Source of the DNA: Paraeggerthella hominis
Lineage (GTDB): Bacteria; Actinomycetota; Coriobacteriia; Coriobacteriales; Eggerthellaceae
DNA length: 64,000 nucleotides
NCBI RefSeq assembly: GCF_021044775.1
Contig: NZ_JAJNOQ010000003.1
Coordinates: 248,001 to 312,000, forward strand
Direction of reading: 5' to 3'
Below, in pieces: positions 28,012 to 36,750 of this stretch. The notes below the pieces were generated by a model, which saw only the letters and a program-made list of their open reading frames with translations, had not been told where the DNA came from and made no database searches. Position 1 is the first letter of the stretch. Each line of letters starts with the position of its first letter. A program made the position numbers and the translations under genes.

Positions 28012-29325
28012 ATGGCATACGTGTTCACGCACGCAACGGTGCTCGACGGTACGGAAGGTATGGCTCCCTTGCCGAACATGACGGTGGTCGTGGACGACGC
28101 CGGGTGCATCGACAAGGTGGGACCTGCAGCCAGCACGGTGCCGCCTGCGGGCGCGGAGGAAATCGACCTGGCCGGCGCGTACCTCATGCCCGGCCTGATC
28201 AACGCGCATGTGCATCTGTGCGGGTCGGGCAAGCCGCTGAGCGCGGGCGGCGCGGGTCGCCTCATAGACGGCGTGGTGGGAAACCCGGTGGGCAGGTGGG
28301 CGCTTCGCCACGTCCTGCGAAGCCACGCGCAGCAGCAGCTGGCAAGCGGCGTGACCACGGTGCGCTCGGTGGGCGATCCGGGGTTCGCCGACGTGGAGGT
28401 GCGCGACGCCATCAACGCAGGCGCGTTCCCGGGACCGCGGCTGCTTGCGTCCGGCGTGGGCGTTACCGTGCCGGACGGTCACGGCGCGGGCCTGTTCGCC
28501 CATGTGGCGAGCACGCCCGAGCAGGCGCGCGAGATCGTGCGCACGTGCTTCGCGCACGCGTGCGACCACGTGAAGCTGTTCATCACGGGCGGCGTGTTCG
28601 ACGCGGAGGTCGAAGGGGAGCCGGGCGTGCTGCGCATGCCGCCCGACATCGCCCGCGCGGCTGTGGACGAGGCTCACAAGCTGGGCATGCGCACCGCCGC
28701 GCACATCGAGAGCGCCGAAGGCGTGCGCGTGGGCCTGGAGGCGGGGGTGGACACCATCGAGCATGGCGCCGAGCTGGATGACGAGCTGATCGCCCTGTTC
28801 AAGCGCAACGGCGCTGGACGCGCATCTTCGCTTACCTGCACCGTATCTCCGGCGCTGCCGTTCGTGAAACTCTCGCCCGAAAAGACGAAATCGACCGAGG
28901 TCCAAAAGGTGAACGGCCGCATCGTTTACGAGGGTATCGTGCGCGCCGCCCAGCAGGCATTGGAGGCCGGCATCCCCGTGGGTTTGGGGACCGATTCGTC
29001 GTGCCCGTACATCACGCACTACGACATGTGGCGCGAGGTGGTGTACTTCGAGCGCATCGTAGGCGCTTCGCGGCAGACGGCGTTGCACGTTGCCACGCTG
29101 GGAAACGCGCGCATTCTGGGCCTGGGCGACGAGACCGGCTCGATCGAGCTCGGCAAGTCGGCCGACCTTATCGTGCTCGACCGCAATCCTCTTGAAAACC
29201 TGGAGGCGCTGCGGGATGTGCGCATGGTCATGGTTCGCGGCGCGCTCGACCGCCATCCGCGCGTGAAGCGCCTTTCGCAGCTGGATGCGGAACTGGACGG
29301 CTTTCTGCCGAAGGCGCAGGCGTAG
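28012..29325 (+). CDS. Amidohydrolase-superfamily metal-dependent hydrolase
   Basis: 437 residues of the imidazolonepropionase/prolidase-like subgroup. Metal ligands: HVH at about residues 66-68 (LINAHVHLCGSG), Lys in DHVKLFITGG, His in RTAAHIES, His in IEHGAEL and the final Asp in GLGTDSS. The C-terminal beta-domain reads ADLIVLDRNPLENL...VRGAL. Members act on cyclic amides, Xaa-Pro dipeptides or related compounds; the substrate is unknown here. ATG follows GGGAGG by about 9 bases. The 99 bp before it hold no clear promoter. Confidence 0.9.
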   Translation: MAYVFTHATVLDGTEGMAPLPNMTVVVDDAGCIDKVGPAASTVPPAGAEEIDLAGAYLMPGLINAHVHLCGSGKPLSAGGAGRLIDGVVGNPVGRWALRHVLRSHAQQQLASGVTTVRSVGDPGFADVEVRDAINAGAFPGPRLLASGVGVTVPDGHGAGLFAHVASTPEQAREIVRTCFAHACDHVKLFITGGVFDAEVEGEPGVLRMPPDIARAAVDEAHKLGMRTAAHIESAEGVRVGLEAGVDTIEHGAELDDELIALFKRNGAGRASSLTCTVSPALPFVKLSPEKTKSTEVQKVNGRIVYEGIVRAAQQALEAGIPVGLGTDSSCPYITHYDMWREVVYFERIVGASRQTALHVATLGNARILGLGDETGSIELGKSADLIVLDRNPLENLEALRDVRMVMVRGALDRHPRVKRLSQLDAELDGFLPKAQA

Positions 29326-29373
29326 CTTCCCGCACGTCGCCCTGCATGTGCGGGACGGCGTGCAGGGCTTCGC

Positions 29374-30135
29374 TCAGACGGCGCTGGCTACATAGAAGGA
29401 TTCGTCTCCGTCGTAGCGCACGGCGTAGGGGTGGACGCCGTCGTCGTAGGCGAACACCGTGCAGCCCACGCGTTCCTGCGAATCGGTCCAGGCGCTGGCA
29501 ACCTCGATCTGATCGCCGACCAGCGCAGGGTCTGCGGCCAGGGGAAGGCCGTCTTCGCCGGAGGCTATGCGCAGCTGCAATCCGTCGGACAGGACGACGT
29601 TCAGGTGGGGAGCGGCGTTCGCTGCAGGTCCGGCGCCGGTTTCGGGGGTCGGGACCGCATCGGCGCTGCGGGCGGCTTCGGCGCTCGACATGCTCGTTGC
29701 GCCGCCCTCGTTCGGCGCGGCGGCCTGCATGCCTTGCTGAGCCGTGCCGCTTACGCCCAGGGCGATTCCGCCGATTCCCACGGCAAGCACCAGGCAGGCC
29801 GCCGCAGGAACCGACACGTTCCAGACGCGCCTTGCCTTGCGGTACGATTCGGTGTTCGCTCCGTTTTTGCCGAGCACCACCGTTGCGGGGACGAATGCTC
29901 TGCCTGACGCGTCGCAGTCTTCCAGGTCGGAATGGGGCTCGCCGTCCACGTATTCGTGTTCGTGTTCGCTCTCGTCTTCGTCTTCGGGTGCTTCGCGGGC
30001 TGAGACGATGACTTCCAGCATGCGCTCTTCGACTTCGGCGCTCGGGGCCATCCGATCGAATGCGCGGAACAGGGCATCGTCCAACGCGGCATCGGGCTTG
30101 TCGGTTGACTCGTCAAGGCGCTCGTCATCGTTCAT
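29374..30135 (-). CDS. Membrane-anchored anti-sigma-factor-like protein
   Basis: 253 residues. An acidic cytosolic part (about 1-100, rich in Asp and Glu) precedes one membrane segment (VSVPAAACLVLAVGIGGIALGV, about 108-130); a low-complexity linker and a small extracellular domain follow. No zinc anti-sigma motif (HxxxCxxC) is seen. The assignment rests on its position: the start overlaps the end of a sigma factor gene by 11 bases. ATG 30135 follows GGGAGG by 8 bases; the GTG at 30144 is too close to that site. Confidence 0.75.
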   Translation of the reverse strand: MNDDERLDESTDKPDAALDDALFRAFDRMAPSAEVEERMLEVIVSAREAPEDEDESEHEHEYVDGEPHSDLEDCDASGRAFVPATVVLGKNGANTESYRKARRVWNVSVPAAACLVLAVGIGGIALGVSGTAQQGMQAAAPNEGGATSMSSAEAARSADAVPTPETGAGPAANAAPHLNVVLSDGLQLRIASGEDGLPLAADPALVGDQIEVASAWTDSQERVGCTVFAYDDGVHPYAVRYDGDESFYVASAV

Positions 30136-30607
30136 TCCGCTCACCTCCCAACAGGGTCTTGAGCAGCGCGCGGGCTTCGCTCAAGTGGCTGCGCACCGTG
30201 GAAGCCGGCGTGCCGGTGATCTCGGCGATCTCGGCAGTGCGGTATCCTTCGTAATAATGTAAGTACACGCAGGTCTTGTACTTTTCCGGCAGATCGAGCA
30301 CCACGCGAAGCGTTTCGTCGCTTTCGGCATGGGCGCGGTCGTCCGGCATGTCTTCGGGAAGCTCTGCCAAGCGCTTTCGCGCCGCGCTTTTCAATATGTC
30401 GCGGCAGTGGTTCTGGGCGCACACGATGAGCCAAGCTTTCTCGTGCTCGTCGTCGTTGAACGTGCGGGGCTTGTCGAGCAGCTTGAGGAACACGGTTTGC
30501 GTCGCGTCTTCGGCGTCGGCGGAGCTGCCCAGGTACGAATAGCACAGGCGGTAGACCGTCTTCGCATGGCGGTGAAACACCGCGGCTATGTCGAGCTCGT
30601 TCGTCAG
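30125..30607 (-). CDS. ECF-type RNA polymerase sigma factor, probable CTG start
   Basis: About 160 residues. Region 2 is VYRLCYSYLGSSADAEDATQTVFLKLL with downstream KAWLIVCAQNHCRDILK; region 4 is LPEKYKTCVYLHYYEGYRTAEIAEITGTPASTVRSHLSEAR. The frame has no ATG, GTG or TTG in a good place: the homology starts at NELDIAAVF, and a CTG codon at 30605-30607 lies 6 bases after AAAGGAA. I therefore propose CTG; a TTG 81 bases upstream has no ribosome site. It overlaps the anti-sigma-like gene and both are probably co-expressed. Confidence 0.85.
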   Translation of the reverse strand: MTNELDIAAVFHRHAKTVYRLCYSYLGSSADAEDATQTVFLKLLDKPRTFNDDEHEKAWLIVCAQNHCRDILKSAARKRLAELPEDMPDDRAHAESDETLRVVLDLPEKYKTCVYLHYYEGYRTAEIAEITGTPASTVRSHLSEARALLKTLLGGERNER

Positions 30608-30870
30608 AGCTGTTTCCTTTCTGAATCTAACACGACGGGAACAAGGATTATGTCGGGATGGGATGCGATGTATCCAGTATAGCGGCAACCATGCGGTTTT
30701 CGACGATCGCCGTGCACCTGTTCTGCGGTCGGCGGAACCTGTAGAAACGATTCCGAGAACCGTCCGAAGGGGAGCGCCTTGCGGTAAGATTTTCCAAGGG
30801 CCGCATTCTTCGATGCTCTTGTTGCAGCTGCGCGCCCGTCCGCTTGCCGTCCAAGGAGGATGTTTCGAAC

Positions 30871-32892
30871 ATGATGCACGCAGCCGCCGCGCAAACGGCG
30901 CTCAAAAGCCATTTTGGGTACGAGTCGTTTCGGCCGGGGCAGCAGGGCGTCGTGGACGCCGTCCTATCCGGGCGCGACGCGCTTGCGGTCATGCCGACGG
31001 GCGCGGGAAAATCGGTGTGCTACCAGGTGCCGGGCATCGTGCTGGGCGGATTGACCCTGGTGGTAAGCCCGCTCGTGTCGCTCATGGGCGATCAGGTGCG
31101 CGCCCTTGTCGAGGCGGGAGTTCGGGGCGCGTACCTCAACTCCACGCTTACGCCGGGCCAGCAGGCAACCGTGCTGCGCCGCGCGCTCGAGGGCGCGTAC
31201 CAAATCATGTACGTCGCGCCCGAGCGCTTGTCCGATCCCCGTTTCGTCGAGTTCGCGCGCGAGGCCCACATCCCGCTCGTTGCGGTGGACGAGGCTCACT
31301 GCGTGTCGCAATGGGGGCAGGACTTCCGCCCGTCGTATCTGACCGTGGGCGATTTCATCGCCCAGCTGCCGCAGCGGCCCGTTGTGGCGGCGTTCACCGC
31401 TACGGCTACGGCGCGCGTTCGCGCCGACATCGCGCGGCTGCTCGATCTACGCGATCCGTACGAGGAGGTAACCGGGTTCGATCGACCGAACCTTTCGTTT
31501 GGCGTGGAACGTTTGGAGCCGAAGCGCAAGCTTGCGCGCATCGCGGCGTACGTGCTCGATCACCCCTTGGACAGCGGCATCGTGTACTGCTCCACGCGCA
31601 AGGACGTGGACAAGGTGCATGCGGCCCTTCTTGAAGCCGGCGTGCGCGCCGTTCGCTATCACGCGGGGATGCCCGCGGCGGCCCGTGCCGAAAGCCAGCG
31701 CGCGTTCATCGTCGACGACGCGCCCGTGATGGTGGCCACCAACGCCTTCGGCATGGGCATCGACAAGTCGAACGTGCGCTACGTTATTCACCACAACATG
31801 CCCGGCAGCATCGAAGCGTACTATCAGGAAGCCGGCCGCGCCGGTCGCGACGGGGAGCCTTCCGAATGCCTGTTGTTCTGGAGCGACGGCGACGTGTCCA
31901 CGTGCCGCTTTTTCATCGAGCAGGAATCGGGAAACAAGGAGCTTGCCCCGGAGGAGGCGGAAGCCGTGCGCGCCAGTCGGCGCCGCTTGCTCGAGGCCAT
32001 GTGCGGGTACTGCCATACCACCGACTGCCTGCGCGCGTACATCCTGCGCTATTTCGGGGAGCAATCGTCGCAGGTTGTTCGTAACGTCAGCGAGGAGGGT
32101 CCTGGTGCTGAAGATTGCGGGGAAAGCCCGACGAAGCGGCCTTCGGTCCGTGAGGAGGGCTTGGAGCCGCAAGATTCGGCGCCAGAGCCCTCCGTAGCGT
32201 CGAGTTCTTCCGACTGCCGGCAGGCAGTCGGAGCCTGCTGCTCGAATTGCGCCGGCGCCTTCGAAGCCGTGGACGTGACCGCCACCGCGCGGGCCGTCAT
32301 GCGTTGCGTGCAGGAGCTGCGCGGGCGTTTCGGCAAGGGTATGGTCGTCGACGTTCTGCGCGGATCGAAGGTGGCGAAAGTGCTCGAGATGCACCTGGAC
32401 GAGGCTGCCAGCTACGGCACCGTGGACGCATCGGTTGCCCAGGTCAAAGAGATCATCGAGCTGTTGGCGGCGGGAGGGTACCTGTCCATCACCGAAGGTT
32501 CCTATCCCACGGTCGGCTTGGGGCCGCGAGCGCGCGAGGCGGCGGAGGACGGCTTCTCGCTGACCATGAAGCGCGTATCCCGCAAGTCCGAGCGAAGCCA
32601 AGGTCGAAGCGCGGGCGGCCGTGCGTTCGGATCGTCGGGCTCGTCGGCGCTCGGCGAGGTCGATTCGAGCTTGTTCGAACGTTTGCGCGCGCTGCGCAAG
32701 CGCTTGGCCGACGAAGCCGGCAAGCCTCCGTACATCGTGTTCTCCGATGCCGCGCTGCGCGACATGTGCGTCAAGAAGCCTGCGAACGACGAGGAGTTCC
32801 TTGAGGTCAGCGGCGTGGGCGCCACGAAGCTTGCCCGCTATGGCCAGGCGTTTCTGGCCGAGATCGCCTCTTGGGAGCGCGGAGAAGAGTAG
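30871..32892 (+). CDS. recQ: ATP-dependent DNA helicase RecQ with insertion in the zinc module
   Basis: 673 residues. Helicase motifs: I MPTGAGKS (41-48), II DEAHCVSQWG (139-148), III FTATA, IV-VI through VYCSTRKD, ATNAFGMGIDKSNVR and YYQEAGRAGRDG. The RecQ-Ct zinc module starts CGYCHTTDC (about 376-384), but its last cysteine pair (CCSNC, about 456-460) comes only after a low-complexity insertion of about 50 residues. A winged helix follows and an HRDC domain ends the protein (LFERLRALRKRLADEAGKPPYIVFSD). ATG 30871 follows AAGGAGG by 11 bases. RecQ unwinds recombination intermediates. Confidence 0.94.
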   Translation: MMHAAAAQTALKSHFGYESFRPGQQGVVDAVLSGRDALAVMPTGAGKSVCYQVPGIVLGGLTLVVSPLVSLMGDQVRALVEAGVRGAYLNSTLTPGQQATVLRRALEGAYQIMYVAPERLSDPRFVEFAREAHIPLVAVDEAHCVSQWGQDFRPSYLTVGDFIAQLPQRPVVAAFTATATARVRADIARLLDLRDPYEEVTGFDRPNLSFGVERLEPKRKLARIAAYVLDHPLDSGIVYCSTRKDVDKVHAALLEAGVRAVRYHAGMPAAARAESQRAFIVDDAPVMVATNAFGMGIDKSNVRYVIHHNMPGSIEAYYQEAGRAGRDGEPSECLLFWSDGDVSTCRFFIEQESGNKELAPEEAEAVRASRRRLLEAMCGYCHTTDCLRAYILRYFGEQSSQVVRNVSEEGPGAEDCGESPTKRPSVREEGLEPQDSAPEPSVASSSSDCRQAVGACCSNCAGAFEAVDVTATARAVMRCVQELRGRFGKGMVVDVLRGSKVAKVLEMHLDEAASYGTVDASVAQVKEIIELLAAGGYLSITEGSYPTVGLGPRAREAAEDGFSLTMKRVSRKSERSQGRSAGGRAFGSSGSSALGEVDSSLFERLRALRKRLADEAGKPPYIVFSDAALRDMCVKKPANDEEFLEVSGVGATKLARYGQAFLAEIASWERGEE

Positions 32893-33029
32893 GCTCTTTT
32901 CGGCGGGGAGAGCGCTCGATCGGCTGTGTCGGTCGAGCGCCGACTGTTGCCGCCCCGTCATGCATCCGCCATGCTGCGGCGATGTTCGCGCGCTATGATG
33001 AGCGAAACCCTCGACTGAAGGAGTTCGCC

Positions 33030-33728
33030 ATGGTCAACGTCGTCAAGAGCGCGAGCATGGGCTCGGGCGAGCACGGATGGTTGCACAGCAGGTTCCACTT
33101 CTCGTTTGCCGAGTACTACAATCCCGACAACATGCGGTTCGGGGCGCTGCGCGTGCTCAACGACGACGTGTTCGACGCGTACGGCGGCTTCGACACCCAC
33201 CCTCACGACAACATGGAGATACTCAGCTACGTGGTGCGGGGCGAGCTCACGCACCGGGACAGCCTGGGCAACGGGAACCGCTTGGGTCGTGGCGACGTGC
33301 AGTACATGAGCGCCGGCACGGGAATCCTGCACAGCGAATTCAACAAGACCGAGCACCCTTTGCGGTTCTTGCAGATATGGATTACGCCCGATGAGCAGAA
33401 CCTCGATCCCGATTACGGGGATCGTCGCTTCGCCTGGGAGGATCGCGTGGGCACGTGGCTTCTTGTGGCGTCGGGGTCGCAGGACGGTCCCATTCGAGTG
33501 CACCAGGACGTGCGCATTTCGGTTTCCGCAATAGGCGAGGGCGAGGAGCTGCGCTACGACCTCGAGCCCGGTCGCCAGGCGTACCTCGTGCAGATCGAAG
33601 GCGAGGGCACGGTGAACGGATTCTCGCTTGAAGAGGGCGATGCCGCCGAGATCACCGCGGAGCGCGAGGTGGTCGTGCGGGCCATCGAGCCGTCGCATTA
33701 CATCCTGCTCGATCTTGCAGCCGAGTAG
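33030..33728 (+). CDS. Pirin family protein
   Basis: 232 residues, bicupin. The metal site of pirins is complete in the N-terminal cupin: His57 and His59 (THPHDNMEI), His101 and Glu103 (GILHSEF). Some members are quercetin 2,3-dioxygenases and others are redox sensors; the role here is unknown. ATG follows GAAGGAG by about 7 bases. A TATGAT -10 hexamer is at 32994-32999. A GC-rich hairpin at 33748-33783 separates it from the convergent DUF4097 gene. Confidence 0.93.
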   Translation: MVNVVKSASMGSGEHGWLHSRFHFSFAEYYNPDNMRFGALRVLNDDVFDAYGGFDTHPHDNMEILSYVVRGELTHRDSLGNGNRLGRGDVQYMSAGTGILHSEFNKTEHPLRFLQIWITPDEQNLDPDYGDRRFAWEDRVGTWLLVASGSQDGPIRVHQDVRISVSAIGEGEELRYDLEPGRQAYLVQIEGEGTVNGFSLEEGDAAEITAEREVVVRAIEPSHYILLDLAAE

Positions 33729-33747
33729 GGGCGCCTGCTTGCTGTGC

Positions 33748-33783
33748 GGAGGAGGCCCGCAGCGGTTGCCGCGGGCCTCCTCC
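33748..33783. terminator. Probable bidirectional terminator
   Basis: GGAGGAGGCCCGC (33748-33760) pairs perfectly with 33771-33783 around a 10-base loop, between the convergent pirin and DUF4097 genes. T-runs are short on both sides. Confidence 0.6.
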
Positions 33784-33802
33784 ATGCTTTCGCGCAGGGG
33801 TT

Positions 33803-34843
33803 TTAGAGGGTCGGAGCCGCAGGCGCTTCGGGAGCCTTCGGTGCTTCGGGCGCTTCCGGGAAGGATGGCGGGTTCGAGGCGCTGCTTTCGCTGCCGCTCG
33901 CGCCGCCGCCGGAGAACGTGAGCGTCACGTCGCCGCTCGTCGTGTGGGCGCTCACGTGGCGCGAAGCCGTGGCGCTGCCCGCCGGAGCGTGCACGCTGCC
34001 GCTCGCCGACGAGGCTTCGATGGCGTACTCGCGATCCGATCCGACGAACGAGGCGCTTACGCTGCCGCTCACGGCATCGAACTTCGCGTCGACGGCGGAC
34101 ACGTTCGTTGCCAGGATGTCGCCGCTGCCTATATGCGCGTCGAGGGCGAGGGTGCTCACGCCCCGCAGCAGTTGGCTGCCGCTCGTGGTGTCGAGCTTCA
34201 CGATTTCGGACGCCTCGATGTCGGAGAGATCCACGTTGCCGCTCATCGTGGTGGCGTTCAGCTGCGAGCACCGAGCGTTCGATATCAGCACGTTGCCGCT
34301 GGCCGTGCTCGTCGTGATGTCGTTGGCGACGAGGCGGGCGAGCTTGACGTCGCCGCTCGCGGTCTTCGCTGTGACGGAATCCAAGCCGTCCAGGCTCGTC
34401 ATGTCCATGCTGCCGCTCATAAGGTCGACGTCGAGCGTGCCGACGTAGCTGCGCGGAACCTTTACGACGGTGGTATGGTCCTCGAACGATCCGATCATCA
34501 TGATGCCGATGTACGATTCTCGCGACCCCTTGACGGTGATGGTGCCGCCGTCGTCCGTCACGTCGAAGCGCTTCTGTTCGTTCGTCCAGCACGTCACCTC
34601 GATGGCGTCGCCGTCGGTCGGCTCGATGCGCACGTTTTCACCCGCGTCGCGCAGGACGATGGCGGTATGGGGGTTTTCCGTTTCGGGGTCGAACGTCTTC
34701 GTGGCGGGGGTCCAGTCGCGGGACTCGGTCGAGAGGTTTACCGGGTCGAACCCGGCTGCCGCGAACGCGCCGAAGGAGATGGCGCAGCCGCTGACGACGA
34801 GGGTCGTTGCCACGATGAGCAACGTCTTCTTACCTTTGGACAT
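33803..34843 (-). CDS. DUF4097 family beta-repeat protein, surface-exposed
   Basis: 346 residues. An N-terminal membrane or signal segment (KTLLIVATTLVVSGCAISFGAFAA, 6-29) is followed by the DUF4097 right-handed beta repeats, with the recurrent (T/S)(A/T)SGDV or MSGN/MSGSM motif about ten times. The C-terminus is Pro/Ala-rich (PEAPEAPKAPEAPAAP). DUF4097 proteins are usually made with DUF1700 and PadR, as here, and are linked to envelope stress in Firmicutes; the molecular function is unknown. ATG follows GGAAGGAG. Its start overlaps the DUF1700 gene by 14 bases. Confidence 0.88.
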   Translation of the reverse strand: MSKGKKTLLIVATTLVVSGCAISFGAFAAAGFDPVNLSTESRDWTPATKTFDPETENPHTAIVLRDAGENVRIEPTDGDAIEVTCWTNEQKRFDVTDDGGTITVKGSRESYIGIMMIGSFEDHTTVVKVPRSYVGTLDVDLMSGSMDMTSLDGLDSVTAKTASGDVKLARLVANDITTSTASGNVLISNARCSQLNATTMSGNVDLSDIEASEIVKLDTTSGSQLLRGVSTLALDAHIGSGDILATNVSAVDAKFDAVSGSVSASFVGSDREYAIEASSASGSVHAPAGSATASRHVSAHTTSGDVTLTFSGGGASGSESSASNPPSFPEAPEAPKAPEAPAAPTL

Positions 34844-35468
34844 GGGTTGCTCCTTCCGGTGCGGTCGGGTTGGCGTCGTTGTGCTGCAGCTTGATGAACA
34901 GGCTCTTTACCCAGCGGGCGAACGTGTGGGTGAGCCTGATGAGGCCCTTGCTGGCAGCGAGGACGCCGAACCAGGAGAACAGCCCTATGCCGGTGCCGGC
35001 AAGCCCGCAGCCGAAGATCCAGGCGCCCGAGATCGGGTATCCGGTGGTCGCGCACCAGGCGAGGCCGAACGCACCGATGGGCGCGCACAGCAGCAGTGCG
35101 ATCACGGCGGCCCATAGCGCCACGACGACGCTCCAAATGGCCAGGTAGATGGAGAGCACCGTGATAGCGAACGCCAGCGCCAGCGTCACCCAGATGGGAG
35201 AGAACACGGCCAGCAGCACGATGTTGAGCGTGCGGCTGCCGGTGTTCGCCTTGGCGATGGCCTTCGGAATGGGCGGCGTTTCGGCGATGATCTGCGCTGC
35301 GATCGCGTCGACGGAGCCAAGCGCGGCTACGGCTTCGTGTTCGGTCATGCCGTCTTCGATCCTATCCTCGATGGCCTCCGTGTAAAAGTTGATCGACTGC
35401 TCCACTTCGTATGACGGCAGTTTGCCCAATGCTCGCCGCAGCTCGCGTGCGAATTCTGATTTGTTCAT
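34830..35468 (-). CDS. DUF1700 membrane protein
   Basis: 212 residues. The N-terminal 60 residues (EFARELRRALGKLPSYEVEQSINFYTEAIEDRIEDGMTEHEAVAALG) are the conserved DUF1700 helical part. Four hydrophobic segments follow between about 80 and 185. The start overlaps the PadR stop as ATGA and the end overlaps the DUF4097 start, so all three genes are translated as a unit. Role unknown; DUF1700 often acts with PadR and DUF4097. Confidence 0.9.
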   Translation of the reverse strand: MNKSEFARELRRALGKLPSYEVEQSINFYTEAIEDRIEDGMTEHEAVAALGSVDAIAAQIIAETPPIPKAIAKANTGSRTLNIVLLAVFSPIWVTLALAFAITVLSIYLAIWSVVVALWAAVIALLLCAPIGAFGLAWCATTGYPISGAWIFGCGLAGTGIGLFSWFGVLAASKGLIRLTHTFARWVKSLFIKLQHNDANPTAPEGATHVQR

Positions 35469-35779
35469 CGGTTTGCACCTCGTTTTACGTAGTCGTAGAC
35501 GTTCATGACGTCATCCCATTCGTCCAGGAAGGTGTTCAGGTAGGCGGTGCCCTCCGGCGTGATCCGGTAGTACTTGCGCAAGCGCCCGTTGTGCTCGACT
35601 GCGTACACGGTCAGATATCCCGCTGCTTCCAATCGTTTGAGCAGGGGATACAGCGTCGATTCCGTGAGGTGTAGGCTTTCGGGAACGTCTTTGACTATCT
35701 GGTACCCGTAGGAATCCTGCCGATTGATCGACGCGAGCACGCAAACGTCGAGGAAGCCTCGCTTCAGTTGTGCATCCAT
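35465..35779 (-). CDS. PadR-family transcriptional repressor
   Basis: 104 residues, the short PadR type: winged helix with FLDVCVLASINRQDSYGYQIVKDVP and STLYPLLKRLEAAGYL, then the C-terminal dimer helix. ATG follows AAAGGAGG. A 33-bp palindrome at 35795-35827 directly upstream is a good operator, so it probably represses its own operon. Confidence 0.94.
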   Translation of the reverse strand: MDAQLKRGFLDVCVLASINRQDSYGYQIVKDVPESLHLTESTLYPLLKRLEAAGYLTVYAVEHNGRLRKYYRITPEGTAYLNTFLDEWDDVMNVYDYVKRGANR

Positions 35780-35794
35780 TCGTATACCTCCTTT

Positions 35795-35827
35795 CGCCTT
35801 ATACTATATGATACATAGTATAAGGCG
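35795..35827. promoter_or_regulatory. PadR operator palindrome
   Basis: CGCCTTATACTAT (35795-35807) and its exact complement (35815-35827) flank a 7-base spacer, 16 bases before the padR start codon. The ATACTAT...ATAGTAT core resembles PadR-family targets (ATGTAT-N8-ATACAT type). Confidence 0.75.
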
Positions 35828-36061
35828 TCAAGTGGTATGGAGGGCGTGTCGGAGCCGCTTTGTCCGGTGTCGGGGAGCGCGCTCGCCGGTATCGAGTCCC
35901 GTCCTTCGCCTTATCGGCGTCTTTTTCGCTGTCAATCGCCGCGGGAGCCGCGTCTCGGCGTGGGCGGGCGGGGCTTCCGCGGCGATTGGGTCTACGGATT
36001 TCATCCTCAAGCGAAGATGGTTCTTGAGAGCCTGGGCGCGAATCAAGCTTGCGATGCGCAC

Positions 36062-36199
36062 TTTTGCCCTCAATGTTGCGCTCGGCTTGGTACGCCCCGA
36101 TCCCGCCCCTGTGCGACCAGGTAAAATGTCCGCGGGGGTGCACGCTTCCAAGGGAGGGCGCGTCCAATGCGCGAACCATGCGCAACATTGAGGGCAAAA
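36062..36199. mobile_element. MITE-like element with 20-bp perfect inverted ends
   Basis: TTTTGCCCTCAATGTTGCGC (36062-36081) and its exact complement (36180-36199) flank 98 bases with no gene. The size and structure match a miniature inverted-repeat element, but I see no target duplication and no second copy in the window. Confidence 0.45.
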
Positions 36200-36345
36200 C
36201 CGTGCAGAAAGCGTGACCATGGGCAGCGTCTGCACCCGCGCCCTTCACGCACGTCCCTTGCGCCCGCGCGTCTCCGCATGCCCCGCGCAGCCAAGAAATA
36301 TCCAAGCGCATAGGGCGTATTTCGCCGCAGGGGCTGCGGGTTTGC

Positions 36346-36351
36346 TATTAT
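36346..36351 (+). promoter_or_regulatory. Extended -10 of the gatCAB promoter
   Basis: TATTAT within TTTGCTATTATGGTTCGG, nearly identical to the ychF -10 region. No clear -35 at 17 bases. Confidence 0.5.
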
Positions 36352-36438
36352 GGTTCGGTTATGGTTTCACCTCTTCCACCCCCGTTGCCGCAAAGCGCGC
36401 GACGCGGGTGAAAACGAGAGAAGGAAAGAGCAAGCCCT

Positions 36439-36750
36439 ATGACCCAGCATTTGACCGAACGCGACGTCCGCGACATCGCGGAGTACGCGCGCATCGGGCT
36501 TTCCGGTGACGAGGTGGCGCAGATGACCGTCGACCTCAACGCCATCGTGGACAGCCTGAAGCCCATCACCGAATACGACCTTTCCGGGGTCGAGCCCACC
36601 TTCCATCCCATCGGCGGCTTGTCCAACGTCATGCGCGAGGATGCCGAAGAGCCCGGCTTCTCGCAAGAGGTCGCGCTTGAGAACGCGCCCAAGCAGCAGG
36701 ACGGCAGCTTCCTCATCCCGTCCATTTTGGGCGAAGGAGGCGATCGCTGA
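36439..36750 (+). CDS. gatC: Asp-tRNA(Asn)/Glu-tRNA(Gln) amidotransferase subunit C
   Basis: 103 residues. The GatC pattern is clear: HLTERDVRDIAEYARIGLSGDEVAQMTVDLNAIVDSL then DLSGVEPTFHP and NVMREDAEEPG. It wraps around GatA and stabilises the GatCAB complex, which amidates misacylated tRNA. It is first in gatCAB; its stop overlaps the gatA start by one base (TGATG). Confidence 0.96.
   Translation: MTQHLTERDVRDIAEYARIGLSGDEVAQMTVDLNAIVDSLKPITEYDLSGVEPTFHPIGGLSNVMREDAEEPGFSQEVALENAPKQQDGSFLIPSILGEGGDR

Larger units (their letters stand above)
35828..36438. other. 611-bp region without a gene, rich in inverted repeats
   Basis: No supported gene on either strand. It contains an inverted repeat with 17-bp arms (35933-35949 and 35972-35988, one mismatch) and a MITE-like element (36062-36199). 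The gatC promoter -10 (TATTAT, 36346-36351) is near the right end. Confidence 0.65.

Noticed and set aside
29374..30135. Zinc-type anti-sigma factor
   Set aside because: No HxxxCxxC motif; only the position and single membrane helix support an anti-sigma role, so the call is kept general.
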